DNA of 64,000 nt from assembly GCA_016213105.1 (NCBI GenBank), contig JACRBN010000010.1:124001-188000 (forward strand). The letters are read 5' to 3'. Made by a program: the position numbers and the translations under genes. The stretch is from Chloroflexota bacterium. GTDB lineage: Bacteria > Chloroflexota > Anaerolineae > Anaerolineales > Villigracilaceae. Under the pieces are notes generated by a model. The model was not told where the DNA came from, searched no databases, and worked only from the letters and a program-made list of their open reading frames with translations. Below are positions 43,141 to 51,729 of the stretch, in pieces; the stretch's first letter is position 1, and the number at the start of each line of letters is the position of its first letter.

Positions 43141-44484
43141 ATGAGCGATCAAATATTCGTTGTTGGACACGTCAACCCCGATACAGACTCGATTGCCTCG
43201 GCCATGGGCTACGCTTGGCTGCTGCGTGAACGCGACAGCGCCAACACCGTCGCCGCCCGCGCGGGCGCGCTCAATGCCCAAACCGCCTGGGTGCTCAAGA
43301 CCGTCGGCCTCGAACCGCCTGTCCTGTTGACCGACGCCTCGCCGCGCTTCGAAGCGGTCATGCGCCGCCTCGACACCATCCGTCCCGACTCGCAGCTTGG
43401 TCTGGCCTGGACATTGGCCTCGCGCACGGGCGGCCTCGCTCCCATCGTCAGCGAGGATGGCAAGCCTTATGGCCTGGTCAACGGCTTGAGCCTGTTCAAG
43501 TATTTCACCGAAGTCCTCGGTCCGCGCCCTGGCAGCGCCACCGTGCGCGACATGATGACCGTGCCCTGCGCCGACGCCGCCGACACCGCCGTCCCCAAAT
43601 ACGCCGCCAACGCCCACATCCGTGACGCGCTCAACCGCATCCTGCGTGACGATCACAACGAGTATTGGGTGGTGGACGAGAATGGCCAGTATCTCGGCAT
43701 CGCCCATCAGCGCGATGCGCTCAACCCGCCGCGCCTCAAGGTCATCCTGGTTGACCATAACGAGCCGCGTCAGGCCATCGCCGCGCTCGAGGAGGCCGAA
43801 CTGCTCGAAATCCTCGACCATCACCGCCTGGGCAACCCACACACGCACACCCCCATCCGCTTTACCGTGGACATCGTCGGCTCCACCTCCACACTGGTTT
43901 CGGAACAAACCGCCGAGGCGGGACTCTCCATGCCGCCCGCGCTGGCGGGCACCCTGCTGGCTGGGCTGCTGGCAGATACCCTGATCCTGACCTCCCCCAC
44001 CACCACGCCGCGCGACAAGGATGCCGCGCAGCGCCTGGCGCGCTGGGCCTTCGTCGGCGGCGGACCGCTCAAGGGCGAGAACATCGAATCCTACGGCAAT
44101 GCCGTGCTCTCGGCCGGCGCGGGACTCTCCAACCGCGACCCGAAGGAGATCGTCAGCACCGACATCAAACCCTTCGAGGCGGGCGGATTCAAGTTCGCCG
44201 TGGCCCAGGCCGAAGTCACCGATCTGTTGCAGATCACCGAACATCTCGAAGCCCTGCGCTCCGCCCTGGACGAACTCAAGGACAAGCGCGGTTTCGATTT
44301 CGCCATGCTGCTCATCACCGACGTGGTACGCGGCACCAGCCGCCTGCTCATCTCCACCAACGCCACGCCCATCCTCGACGACCTGCCCTATCCGCCCCTG
44401 CCTGACGGCACCCGCGAAGCTGCCGGCGTGGTATCGCGCAAGAAACAATTGCTGCCCGTGGTGCTGGGCTTATTGGAAAAGTAA
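43141..44484 (+). CDS. Family II (DHH) inorganic pyrophosphatase with CBS domains
   Basis: 447 residues. DHH-family motifs: VVGHVNPDTDSIASAM (N-terminal metal site), VDHNE and the DHH in ILDHHRLG, and LLAGLLADTLILTSPTTTPRDKDAA; the C-terminal DHHA2 domain carries the basic substrate pocket (KFAVAQAEV; SRLLISTNA). Between the first motif block and VDHNE lies an insertion of about 150 residues with a pair of CBS-like modules (GLAPIVSEDGKPYGLVNG ... DEYWVVDENGQYLGIA), so adenine-nucleotide regulation as in CBS-PPases is expected. The enzyme needs Mn2+, in line with the metal island upstream. Confidence 0.92.
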   Translation: MSDQIFVVGHVNPDTDSIASAMGYAWLLRERDSANTVAARAGALNAQTAWVLKTVGLEPPVLLTDASPRFEAVMRRLDTIRPDSQLGLAWTLASRTGGLAPIVSEDGKPYGLVNGLSLFKYFTEVLGPRPGSATVRDMMTVPCADAADTAVPKYAANAHIRDALNRILRDDHNEYWVVDENGQYLGIAHQRDALNPPRLKVILVDHNEPRQAIAALEEAELLEILDHHRLGNPHTHTPIRFTVDIVGSTSTLVSEQTAEAGLSMPPALAGTLLAGLLADTLILTSPTTTPRDKDAAQRLARWAFVGGGPLKGENIESYGNAVLSAGAGLSNRDPKEIVSTDIKPFEAGGFKFAVAQAEVTDLLQITEHLEALRSALDELKDKRGFDFAMLLITDVVRGTSRLLISTNATPILDDLPYPPLPDGTREAAGVVSRKKQLLPVVLGLLEK

Positions 44485-44502
44485 ACTCCCGCCTGTTGTA
44501 GT

Positions 44503-44538
44503 ACAAATAGCGCCAGCCTGCGGGCTGGCGCTATTTGT
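44503..44538. terminator. Bidirectional terminator
   Basis: ACAAATAGCGCCAGCC and GGCTGGCGCTATTTGT form a perfect 16-bp stem with loop TGCG. It separates the convergent pyrophosphatase and GGDEF genes. Confidence 0.9.
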
Positions 44539-44584
44539 TAGACACATCCCAAGGGTATACGGCACGCATGGGCGAGCGGGAGGC

Positions 44585-45121
44585 TCATGGCTCCTCCTCG
44601 CACACCCAGCAATCGCGCCCGTTTTGTTTGGCGCGCAGGAGGGAGCGTGTTGCCAGCCTGAGCAGCGCGCGCACGTTCGGCAGCGTTCCGCGCGTGAAAA
44701 ACACCCCCAGGCTGATGATAATGGGAGCCTCCCGCCCATCCACGACAAGAGGCTGCGCCTGGACCTTGGATTGAATCCGCTGCGCCATGCGGCACGCATC
44801 CGCCAGGGATGGGCATTGCACGATGGCCGCAAACTCCTCGCCGCCATAACGTCCCGCCAGGTCCTGCGGGCGCAGGGTTTCATGAAAGATGCGGGCCACC
44901 ACCCGCAGGGCCTCATCCCCCGCAGCCCGTCCGAACTCTTCATTCAACTTTTTTAAACGATCCAAATCGAGCAGGATGGCGGCCAGCCCCAACTCCGAGG
45001 TGGTGGAACGCTCGAATATTCCCGCCGCCTCCCTGAGAAAGCTGCGGCGGTTCAACAGCCCTGTCAGGGCATCGGTGCGCAAAGAGGATTGTGCCGGCAT
45101 TTCAGTTTGATGCGGGATCAT
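44585..45121 (-). CDS. GGDEF-domain diguanylate cyclase, single domain
   Basis: 178 residues: essentially one GGDEF domain (DALTGLLNRRSF at the start, ILLDLDRLKKLNEEFGRAAGDEAL for metal binding, active-site loop RYGGEEFAAI). The GGEEF active site is intact. An RxxD inhibitory site is not obvious before it. No sensor or membrane domain is attached, so input must come from outside or by expression control. Together with the HD-GYP enzyme at 41452 it gives both arms of c-di-GMP turnover within 4 kb. Confidence 0.9.
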   Translation of the reverse strand: MIPHQTEMPAQSSLRTDALTGLLNRRSFLREAAGIFERSTTSELGLAAILLDLDRLKKLNEEFGRAAGDEALRVVARIFHETLRPQDLAGRYGGEEFAAIVQCPSLADACRMAQRIQSKVQAQPLVVDGREAPIIISLGVFFTRGTLPNVRALLRLATRSLLRAKQNGRDCWVCEEEP

Positions 45122-45278
45122 AATTTTTTACCCGGGGGAGGAATGGATCTGCCAACTTCATCCTGCTATTATATAATACCCCTGGTCACAAGTTGTACTT
45201 TCCCCTCTCAACAAAAGCATGATTTGTAACTACGCTGGGTATAAACACATCAGCGCAGGGAAAAGGGAAGCGAACAGG

Positions 45279-45284
45279 TATAAT
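45279..45284 (+). promoter_or_regulatory. -10-like element upstream of the XdhC-type gene
   Basis: TATAAT lies 29 nt before ATG 45314, which leaves a leader of about 22 nt that is AT-rich with weak GAAA before the ATG. No strong -35 is visible. Confidence 0.4.
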
Positions 45285-45313
45285 TATCAGGCAATACAAT
45301 TCATAAAAAGAAA

Positions 45314-46111
45314 ATGAACATGCCCACCATTTATCATGCCCTTGCCGAGATCGAAAAGAACAATGAGACCGCCGCGTTGTGTACGGTGGTGACCAGTCAA
45401 GGCTCCACGCCGCGCCACGTGGGCAGCAAGATGCTCGTCTATCCCGACGGGCGCTTCATCGGCACCGTCGGCGGCGGGGACATGGAGCACCGCGTGCTCG
45501 ACGAAGCCTGGGTCGCCATGACCGACGGACGGGCGCGCGTCATCAAATACAGCATGGTGGATCCCAGCCGCGGCGACGTGGGCGTCTGCGGCGGGACAGT
45601 GGAGGTGTTCGTGGAACCAATCCTGCCCGCCCCGATGGTGGTCGTTGTCGGCTCGGGACACGTGGGCAAGGCCGTCGTCCACCTGGCGAAATGGCTGGGA
45701 TTCCGCGTGGCCGTCAGCGATGACCGCGCCGAGTTCTGCAATCCCGAGGCCGCCCCTGGGGGCGACGCCTATTACCCCGTCCCGATGGAAAAGTTAACGG
45801 AACAGTTCAAGGTGACGAAACAAACCTATTTCGTGCTGACCACCCGCGGGGCCAACGTGGATGTGCTCGGGCTGCCCAGCCTGCTTGCGTCGCCCGCCGC
45901 CTACATCGGCGTGATCGGGTCGAAGCGCAGATGGTCGATGACCGTCAAAGGCTTGAAGGAGGCAGGCGTGTCGGACGAGGCGATTGCCAGGGTGCATTCG
46001 CCGATGGGCCTGGAATTGAACGCCGAAACACCCGAGGAGATCGCGGTCAGCATCATGGCTGAGATTTTGATGCTGCGCGACAAGGGCACGGGAAAAATGA
46101 TGAAGGCCTGA
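45314..46111 (+). CDS. XdhC/CoxI-family molybdenum cofactor maturation protein
   Basis: 265 residues. The N-terminal XdhC domain (TVVTSQGSTPRHVGSKMLV, GTVGGGDMEHRVLDEA, CGGTVEVFVEP) and C-terminal Rossmann domain (VVVVGSGHVGKAVVHLAKWLGFRV, AYIGVIGSKRRW) are complete. The family binds MPT cofactor, promotes its sulfuration and passes it to xanthine dehydrogenase-type enzymes; the likely client here is the molybdenum hydroxylase at 38416, 4 kb upstream. The conserved Cys in GVCGGTVE is present. The zinc-ribbon gene follows by 1 bp. Confidence 0.92.
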   Translation: MNMPTIYHALAEIEKNNETAALCTVVTSQGSTPRHVGSKMLVYPDGRFIGTVGGGDMEHRVLDEAWVAMTDGRARVIKYSMVDPSRGDVGVCGGTVEVFVEPILPAPMVVVVGSGHVGKAVVHLAKWLGFRVAVSDDRAEFCNPEAAPGGDAYYPVPMEKLTEQFKVTKQTYFVLTTRGANVDVLGLPSLLASPAAYIGVIGSKRRWSMTVKGLKEAGVSDEAIARVHSPMGLELNAETPEEIAVSIMAEILMLRDKGTGKMMKA

Positions 46112-46112
46112 G

Positions 46113-46715
46113 ATGACGCTTCCGCCCCATTCGCCCAATCAACGCATGTTCCACGGCGGCATCCGCGCGGCCGCCCTGGCGGACCAACTGGCGGCGCGCT
46201 TCAACGACCGCCAGCGCAAAACACGGGTCGAGGCGCGCGGGGAGACGGCCCTGGTGCAGATCGGCTCGAAGCACGGCACGCCTGTCACCGTCCACATCGC
46301 GGATACGCAGGGCGGCGTGCTGGTCACGATGAGCCGCGACCGCGACTGGCTCGACCGTACCGCGGACGCCAGCGAACTGCTCGAGCGCGCCGCGACCAAT
46401 CCCCTTTCGCTGTTGACGGCCATCCCCGATGTGCTGGGGGAATTGACGCAGGAGAATGTCGCCCCGCAAATCTGGAACGCGATCAACGATCTCTGCGCCC
46501 TGACCCGCTCCCTGGCCGGCGAACGGAACGCGCCCGCCAACCCCAGGGTGTGTCAGTACTGCGGCGTCGCCAACGACCCCGAATACGAGACCTGCGTGGG
46601 CTGCGGCGCGGCCCTGCCTGTCGACCTGCCGCGGGTCTGCCCCAAATGCAGCCGACAACACACCTCCGATGCGTTGTTCTGCCAGGCCTGCGGCACGCGC
46701 CTGGTGGAGGGATAA
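46113..46715 (+). CDS. Double zinc-ribbon protein
   Basis: 200 residues. The N-terminal 140 residues are an unrecognised alpha/beta region. The C-terminus holds two zinc ribbons with CxxC pairs: CQYCGVANDPEYETCVGCG and CPKCSRQHTSDALFCQACG. Such tandem ribbons often accompany SPFH or membrane-protein genes, and indeed an SPFH-HTH gene is the next one. The start follows the XdhC stop by 1 bp. No enzymatic motif is seen. Confidence 0.75.
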   Translation: MTLPPHSPNQRMFHGGIRAAALADQLAARFNDRQRKTRVEARGETALVQIGSKHGTPVTVHIADTQGGVLVTMSRDRDWLDRTADASELLERAATNPLSLLTAIPDVLGELTQENVAPQIWNAINDLCALTRSLAGERNAPANPRVCQYCGVANDPEYETCVGCGAALPVDLPRVCPKCSRQHTSDALFCQACGTRLVEG

Positions 46716-46772
46716 CCCCGCCGCCTGCAACGATTTGAAACACGAATCGTATAAAAATAAGACAAACGGTTC

Positions 46773-46801
46773 TTGTATCCCAAAGTCCATTCGACTATAA
46801 T
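46773..46801 (+). promoter_or_regulatory. Promoter of SPFH-HTH gene
   Basis: TTGTAT (46773-46778), a 17-nt spacer and TATAAT (46796-46801). A leader of about 28 nt carries AAGGAG at 46824-46829, a normal leadered start. Confidence 0.7.
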
Positions 46802-46835
46802 CAAACTGTTACAAAGAGACAACAAGGAGAGAAAC

Positions 46836-47885
46836 ATGGCCAGAATTTTTGATGTCATTGAATACCCCAATGAGATGACCGACGAGATCGTCCACCGCTT
46901 CCCGGACGAGGGCATCGGTGACTTCCGCATCGGCTCGCAGGTGATCGTGCGCGAGAGCCAGCGGGCGGTCTTCTTCCGCGACGGCAATGCCCTGGATGTG
47001 TTCGGCGCGGGCCGTCACACCATCGCCACCGCCAACATCCCATTATTGATCGACTGGGTAGGCAAGGCCTTCAATGATCGCACCCCCTTCCCCGCCGAAG
47101 TGTACTTCGTCTCGATGAAGGAATTCGCCAACAAGAAGTGGGGCACCCCGCAGCCGATCATTGTCCGCAACCCGGGCATGGGCCTGGGTGTGGCGCTCCT
47201 GCAGGGTTTTGGCACCTACTCCTTCCAGGTGAAGGACCCGCAGCAATTCGTCACCCAGATCGTCGGCGCCCAGCATGCCTACCGCACCTCCGAGATCGAG
47301 GAACGCCTGCGCACCATGTTGCTCTCCAAACTGCAGGACGTGCTCGGCGAGACGGGCGCGAAGCATTCCGTGCCCGAGATCATCGGCCTGACCGAGGAGA
47401 TCGGCGCCGCGGTGCGCGCCAAGGTGCAGGATGACTTCGAAGCCATCGGCCTGACCCTCAAGACCTTCTACGTGGGCAACATCAAGCCGAGCGACAAGTC
47501 GGCCCAGGAACTGCGCGACATGGGCATGCTCGATATGAATGTCTACACCCAGCTCCAGGCCGCGGACGCGATGCGCGATGCGGCCCAGAATCCCAGCGGC
47601 GGCGCGGGCCTGACGGCTGGCATCGGCGCGGGCATGGGCATCGGCAACCTGATGCAGCAGGCCACCTCGGGCGCCATGCAGCAACAGCAGGCCGCCAACA
47701 ATAGCGGCGGCGCGGTCAAGGCCTCCGTGCCAGACGTGATGACCCCCGCCGAAGCCGCGGCCTACATGCGCGTCTCCGAAGAGGACGTCATTGCGGCCAT
47801 CCAGGCGGGCGACCTCAAGGCCAAGAAGCTCGGCAGCGCCTACCGCATCAGCAAGGAAGCGCTCGACGCCTTCCTCAAGGGTTAG
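46836..47885 (+). CDS. SPFH/band-7-like protein fused to excisionase-type HTH
   Basis: 349 residues. The first 245 residues form an SPFH-type domain of the virion-core/YdjI-like branch (DEIVHRFPDEG, GSQVIVRESQRAVFFRDG, PEIIGLTEEIGAAVRAKVQDDFEAIGLTLKTFYVGNI). A Gly/Ala/Gln-rich linker (about 250-300) follows, and the C-terminus (about 303-349) is a MerR/excisionase-like helix-turn-helix with MTPAEAAAYMRVSEEDVIAAIQAGDLKAKKLGSAYRISKEALDAFL. No transmembrane helix is evident. SPFH proteins form membrane or ring scaffolds; the DNA-binding module suggests a contact with nucleic acid or use of the fold for oligomerisation. Function unknown. Confidence 0.85.
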   Translation: MARIFDVIEYPNEMTDEIVHRFPDEGIGDFRIGSQVIVRESQRAVFFRDGNALDVFGAGRHTIATANIPLLIDWVGKAFNDRTPFPAEVYFVSMKEFANKKWGTPQPIIVRNPGMGLGVALLQGFGTYSFQVKDPQQFVTQIVGAQHAYRTSEIEERLRTMLLSKLQDVLGETGAKHSVPEIIGLTEEIGAAVRAKVQDDFEAIGLTLKTFYVGNIKPSDKSAQELRDMGMLDMNVYTQLQAADAMRDAAQNPSGGAGLTAGIGAGMGIGNLMQQATSGAMQQQQAANNSGGAVKASVPDVMTPAEAAAYMRVSEEDVIAAIQAGDLKAKKLGSAYRISKEALDAFLKG

Positions 47886-47903
47886 AGACCATCGCACAAC
47901 AGA

Positions 47904-47937
47904 AAAGGAGCCTGGCTTTCACCAGGCTCCTTTTTTT
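47904..47937 (+). terminator. Rho-independent terminator of SPFH-HTH gene
   Basis: AAAGGAGCCTGG and CCAGGCTCCTTT form a 12-bp stem with loop CTTTCA and a T tail. Confidence 0.92.
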
Positions 47938-47948
47938 ATGATGGATTC

Positions 47949-47998
47949 CCGCTGAGCGGAGGGGTGAAGTTCTCCCACCCCGCAGTCGAAGCGGGAGG
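47949..47998. repeat. REP-like repeat family R3
   Basis: CCGCTGAGCGGAGGGGTG and CACCCCGCAGTCGAAGCGG enclose a short loop. It lies directly after the terminator of the SPFH gene. Confidence 0.65.
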
Positions 47999-48009
47999 TT
48001 CAGGACGAT

Positions 48010-49647
48010 CTATTCCAGTTCCGAGATCACATCCGGGACAGCCGATAGGATGTCGCGCGCCAGGACCGAAGCCGTGGTGCCCAACGCCTCGGCGGCTTCC
48101 AACCCCGCCCGCGCATGGATCCAGGCGCCAGCCACGGCCGCGTCGAAGGCATCCACGCCCTGGGCGCGCAGGCCGACGATCAGTCCCGCCAGCACGTCGC
48201 CCGTGCCTGCCCGCGCCAGGGCCGGCGTGGCCACCGGGATGACGGCCGTGCGTCCATCGGGCGCGGCGATCACGGTAAAGGCGCCCTTCAGAACCACCAC
48301 ATGGCCCCATTCCCGCGCAAAGCGCGCGGCAGTGCCCTCGCGGTCGGACTGGATTTCCTCTTTCGTGAGTCCCGTCAGCGCCGACATTTCACCGGGGTGC
48401 GGGGTCAGCACAGCGGGCGCGGGCAATTTCTTAGCCCAATCGGGAATCTTTGCCAGCAGTTTCAGGCCGTCAGCATCGAAAACCAGCGGAGGCAGGGCGC
48501 CGTTCTTTTCCTCCTTCTTGTCGCTTTCGCTGTGCACAAAACCGATGCGGGCGGCGGACTTCTTGGAGGCGGCCTTGCCCGTCAGCAGGTTCTCGACGAA
48601 TTCCTTGGTGGTATCTTCCATGCCAAAACCGGGGCCCACCAGCAGGGCTGTGGCGCGTTCGTAACTCTTGGCCAGCACATCCGCCGCCGCGGCCGAGATC
48701 ACGCCCATTTCGTGCGGGAGCAGGATCCAGGTCGCCTCGGGGAGTTGTCCCGCCAGGGCCAGGTGCAGGGGGGCGGGCACGGCCATCGTGACCAGTCCCG
48801 CACCAACGCGATAGGCCGCCTCGCCAGCCAGCAGGGCCGCGCCCGTGTAATTGAGCGATCCCGCCGCGATCAAGGCAGCGCCGAAGGTGCCCTTGTGCGC
48901 CTCGGACGGACGCTCGGGCAGGATGGCGGAGACCACGTCCTCATCGACCACTTCGCGCTTGATGCCAACCCAGGATTTGATGGTTTCGTCCAGGCCGATC
49001 TCGGCCACCATCAGGTCGCCCGCCAGGTCGCTGGCCGGGGACTTGAGCAGTCCCTCTTTAATGGCGGCCATCGTCACGGTCAGGTCGGCGGGGATGGTCT
49101 CGTCGGCGGCTTCGCCCGAGTCGCAGTCCACGCCCGAGGGACAATCCACGGCCACCACGAAGGGCGGCTCCTCCATCTCCTCCAGCGCGGCGTTGACCGC
49201 ATCCAGCACCTGGGCCACATCATCCTTCAATGGAAGTTTGATACCCGTGCCGAACACGCCATCCACCAGCACTTGCGCGGTTTCGAGGGAGGCATACAGG
49301 GAGGCAAATTCCTTGTCCTTCGAGGCTTCGACCACCTCCCCGCCCATTTCGAGGAATTGCGCCACCAGCTCGTCGCCCTTGGCCTTGCGCTTGACAAGGT
49401 AGGCGCGCGCCGTCCAGCCGTCTGCCACAAGATGGGACAATGCCACGAGCGCGTCGCCGCCGTTATTGCCAGGTCCGATCAGCCCGAGGATTTCGACATC
49501 CTCTTCCTCTTCGAAAAAATACGGCAGGTCGCCGATTATGTAGGCCAGCTCACGGCCCGCGTTTTCCATCATATCTTCGTACGGGAGGCCGTTCGCGTCG
49601 GCTTCCTTTTCGATCTCACGCATCTGCGCGACAGAGACCAGTTTCAT
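48010..49647 (-). CDS. nnr: Bifunctional NAD(P)HX epimerase/dehydratase
   Basis: 545 residues. The N-terminal YjeF epimerase domain has MMENAGRELA and IGPGNNGGDALVALSHLV, plus DGVFGTGIK; the C-terminal ribokinase-like dehydratase has LVGPGFGM, LTPHPGEMSALTG and ARAGTGDVLAG. It repairs hydrated NADH and NADPH (S-form dehydrated with ADP or ATP, R-form epimerised), a universal housekeeping function. The layout is the same as E. coli YjeF/Nnr. An unusual linker rich in Lys and Glu (SKKSAARIGFVHSESDKKEEKN) interrupts the C-terminal domain. Confidence 0.94.
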   Translation of the reverse strand: MKLVSVAQMREIEKEADANGLPYEDMMENAGRELAYIIGDLPYFFEEEEDVEILGLIGPGNNGGDALVALSHLVADGWTARAYLVKRKAKGDELVAQFLEMGGEVVEASKDKEFASLYASLETAQVLVDGVFGTGIKLPLKDDVAQVLDAVNAALEEMEEPPFVVAVDCPSGVDCDSGEAADETIPADLTVTMAAIKEGLLKSPASDLAGDLMVAEIGLDETIKSWVGIKREVVDEDVVSAILPERPSEAHKGTFGAALIAAGSLNYTGAALLAGEAAYRVGAGLVTMAVPAPLHLALAGQLPEATWILLPHEMGVISAAAADVLAKSYERATALLVGPGFGMEDTTKEFVENLLTGKAASKKSAARIGFVHSESDKKEEKNGALPPLVFDADGLKLLAKIPDWAKKLPAPAVLTPHPGEMSALTGLTKEEIQSDREGTAARFAREWGHVVVLKGAFTVIAAPDGRTAVIPVATPALARAGTGDVLAGLIVGLRAQGVDAFDAAVAGAWIHARAGLEAAEALGTTASVLARDILSAVPDVISELE

Positions 49648-49684
49648 GTCTACCTCCAGAAAATAATATCAACGCATAGGAATG

Positions 49685-49711
49685 CCAAAGTCGGGAGACT
49701 TTGGACTCCAA
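49685..49711. repeat. Palindromic repeat R5
   Basis: CCAAAGTCGGGAGACTTTGG followed by ACTCC; the longer perfect form lies at 60708-60737. Confidence 0.75.
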
Positions 49712-49798
49712 TTCGAAATGATATGGGGATTGTACTCAACAAAGGTAAAAGTTTTGTATGCGTTTCGCGCAGCAAAAACGTCAGCCCACAGGCCAAGC

Positions 49799-51616
49799 CT
49801 ACGGCCACAAATCCGCGGCAATATCGTCCAACCCCAAAGCCAGCAGGCGCTCCTTCGTCGGGCGGCCCGACTCGGGGTCCCAGCCGCGGACGGTGTAGTA
49901 GGCGTCCAGCATGGCGGGCAGGTCGGGGATGAAGCCCGCCGAGCCGCCGTCGGGCAGCGGTTCCAGCAAAGCCTTGGGCAGTTTGTCGTTGGCGCGCGTC
50001 AGGCCGAGGCGGTTGTTGATGGCGCGCTTCAAATTCCAGGCGCGCTCACCAGCCTGCATCATATCCTCCAGCGACCAGTCCAGGCCGCAGGCGGTGTTGA
50101 TCAGCTTGACCTGCATCGCTGGGTCGACGTTGGCGAAGATGCACATCGTCAGCGCGTTGAAGACCGTGCGCCAGTCCTGGTGGCGCGCCACGTTGGCGGC
50201 CTTCTCCGCGCCGCCCTGGCGCTCATAAAAGTCAATGCCCAGGTCGGGAAAGATGTGTCCCCACTCGACAAAGAAATAATCCGACTGGTTGTGACATGCG
50301 CCGCGCGGCGAGGTGGCATACGAAAGCGCCATGCCCGACACCCCGCGCGGATCGTGATAGGCGACCTCGAGTCCGTTGACCTGCACGGCCTTTTCCTCGG
50401 ACTTGAAATGCGCGCCGAAGCGCCGCGATCCCAATGCCAGCAAATCGCCGATGCCCTCGCGCCGTCCGATCTTGTGTAGCAGTTGTTCGATGACCGCCAC
50501 ATCGCCCCAGGCCAGGTCGAGGCCGTCGGTATCGGACCTGGTGAGGACGCCCTGCTCGAAGAGCGTGAAGGCCAGCCCGAGCGTGTTGCCCGCGCTGATC
50601 GTGTCCATGCCGTAGCGGTCGCACAGTTCGCCGAGCCGCACCACGGCAGACAGGTCGCTGTTCAGCAGGTTCGCGCCGAAGGCCACGGTCGTTTCGTATT
50701 CGGGCCCCTTGCGCTTGTTCCCATCCTCCAGCTTGACCACGCGCCCGCAGGCGATGACGCAGCCCTGGCAGGCGCTCGTCCCCGCGAGAATGGATTCGGT
50801 CATCATCGATCCTGAGACCTTGTCCACCTCAGGGAAGGCGCCCTGACTGTAATATTTGACGGGCATCTGCCCGAGGTATTCGGCATAATTGGCCGCGCCC
50901 GCCGAACCCAGCTCGTGCAGGATGTGAGCTTCATTGTCCTGCTTGAGCGTGCGGTTGGCCTCCGAGCGCAGGGGCATGTACGCGGTCAGGTCGAAGACGG
51001 GGATTTTGTTCGTGCCATGCACGGCCACAGCCTTGACGTTCTTCGAGCCCATCACCGCGCCGAGTCCCGTGCGGCCCGCCAGACGCCCATGATCCGAAAG
51101 GATCGAAGCATACAGCACCTGCTTCTCGCCCGCAGGCCCAATGACGCACACGCGCATGCCCTTCACGCCGACTTCGGCTTTGACCAGATCCTGCGTCTCG
51201 TAAGTATCCTTCCCCATCAAATGTCCTGCCTCACGCACCTCGATTTTGCCCTCGTTGATCCACAGGTAGACGGGGCGGTCAGCTTTGCCCGTCAGCCACA
51301 GGCCATCGTAGCCCGCCGAACGCAGTTCAGGTCCCCAGAATCCGCCGATATGTGATTCTGACCACAGGCCCGTGGCAGGCGACAATCCGCAGATGACAAA
51401 GCGTCCCGTGGTCGGACCCGAGGTACCCGTCAGCGGCCCCGTCATGAAGAGCAGCGGCGCCTCGGGCGCAAACGGATCCAGGCTGGGGGTCAGGGAATCA
51501 TACAGCAGGCGCGCCGCCAGCGACGCGCCTCCCAGGAATTGTTTTTCCCATGTTTCAGGGATGCGATATTCTTCGCTATTTCCCGTGGAAAGGTTGAATT
51601 TTAAGATGGGCTGCAT
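49799..51616 (-). CDS. Aldehyde:ferredoxin oxidoreductase-family tungsten/molybdenum enzyme
   Basis: 605 residues from ATG 51616; an in-frame GTG four codons upstream (51628) is an alternative. AOR domain order is complete: N-terminal beta domain (FLGGASLAARLLYD; TGPLTGTSGPTTGRF, ESHIGGFWGPELR), and the Cys cluster ACQGCVIACGR plus a later Cys (TMCIFAN) for the 4Fe-4S centre; EYETTVAFGANL and DTISAGNTLGLA are pterin-contact regions. These enzymes oxidise aldehydes or reduce carboxylates with ferredoxin, indicating anaerobic metabolism. The start lies in a family R3 repeat. The SCP2-like gene is upstream on the same strand. Confidence 0.93.
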   Translation of the reverse strand: MQPILKFNLSTGNSEEYRIPETWEKQFLGGASLAARLLYDSLTPSLDPFAPEAPLLFMTGPLTGTSGPTTGRFVICGLSPATGLWSESHIGGFWGPELRSAGYDGLWLTGKADRPVYLWINEGKIEVREAGHLMGKDTYETQDLVKAEVGVKGMRVCVIGPAGEKQVLYASILSDHGRLAGRTGLGAVMGSKNVKAVAVHGTNKIPVFDLTAYMPLRSEANRTLKQDNEAHILHELGSAGAANYAEYLGQMPVKYYSQGAFPEVDKVSGSMMTESILAGTSACQGCVIACGRVVKLEDGNKRKGPEYETTVAFGANLLNSDLSAVVRLGELCDRYGMDTISAGNTLGLAFTLFEQGVLTRSDTDGLDLAWGDVAVIEQLLHKIGRREGIGDLLALGSRRFGAHFKSEEKAVQVNGLEVAYHDPRGVSGMALSYATSPRGACHNQSDYFFVEWGHIFPDLGIDFYERQGGAEKAANVARHQDWRTVFNALTMCIFANVDPAMQVKLINTACGLDWSLEDMMQAGERAWNLKRAINNRLGLTRANDKLPKALLEPLPDGGSAGFIPDLPAMLDAYYTVRGWDPESGRPTKERLLALGLDDIAADLWP

Positions 51617-51625
51617 AGAGTCGCT

Positions 51626-51671
51626 CACCCTGAGCGGAGCCGTATGCTCCCTGCGGCGTAGTCGAAGGGGA
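51626..51671. repeat. REP-like repeat family R3
   Basis: CACCCTGAGCGGAGC and GGCGTAGTCGAAGGG flank GTATGCTCCCTGC. It overlaps the upstream region of the AOR gene. A second, related stretch (CTTCGACTACGTTCGCC) follows at 51681-51728. Confidence 0.7.
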
Positions 51672-51729
51672 ACTATCAGCGCTTCGACTACGTTCGCCAG
51701 GAACGCTCACTCCACTCAGTGCGTGGAAA

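Noticed and set aside
42538-44448. 636-codon minus-strand frame opposite HD-GYP and pyrophosphatase genes
   Set aside because: It spans two conserved plus-strand genes with all catalytic motifs and a clear gap between them, so it is a shadow.
48115-49932. 605-codon plus-strand frame opposite Nnr
   Set aside because: Antisense to a conserved housekeeping enzyme; no motif of its own.
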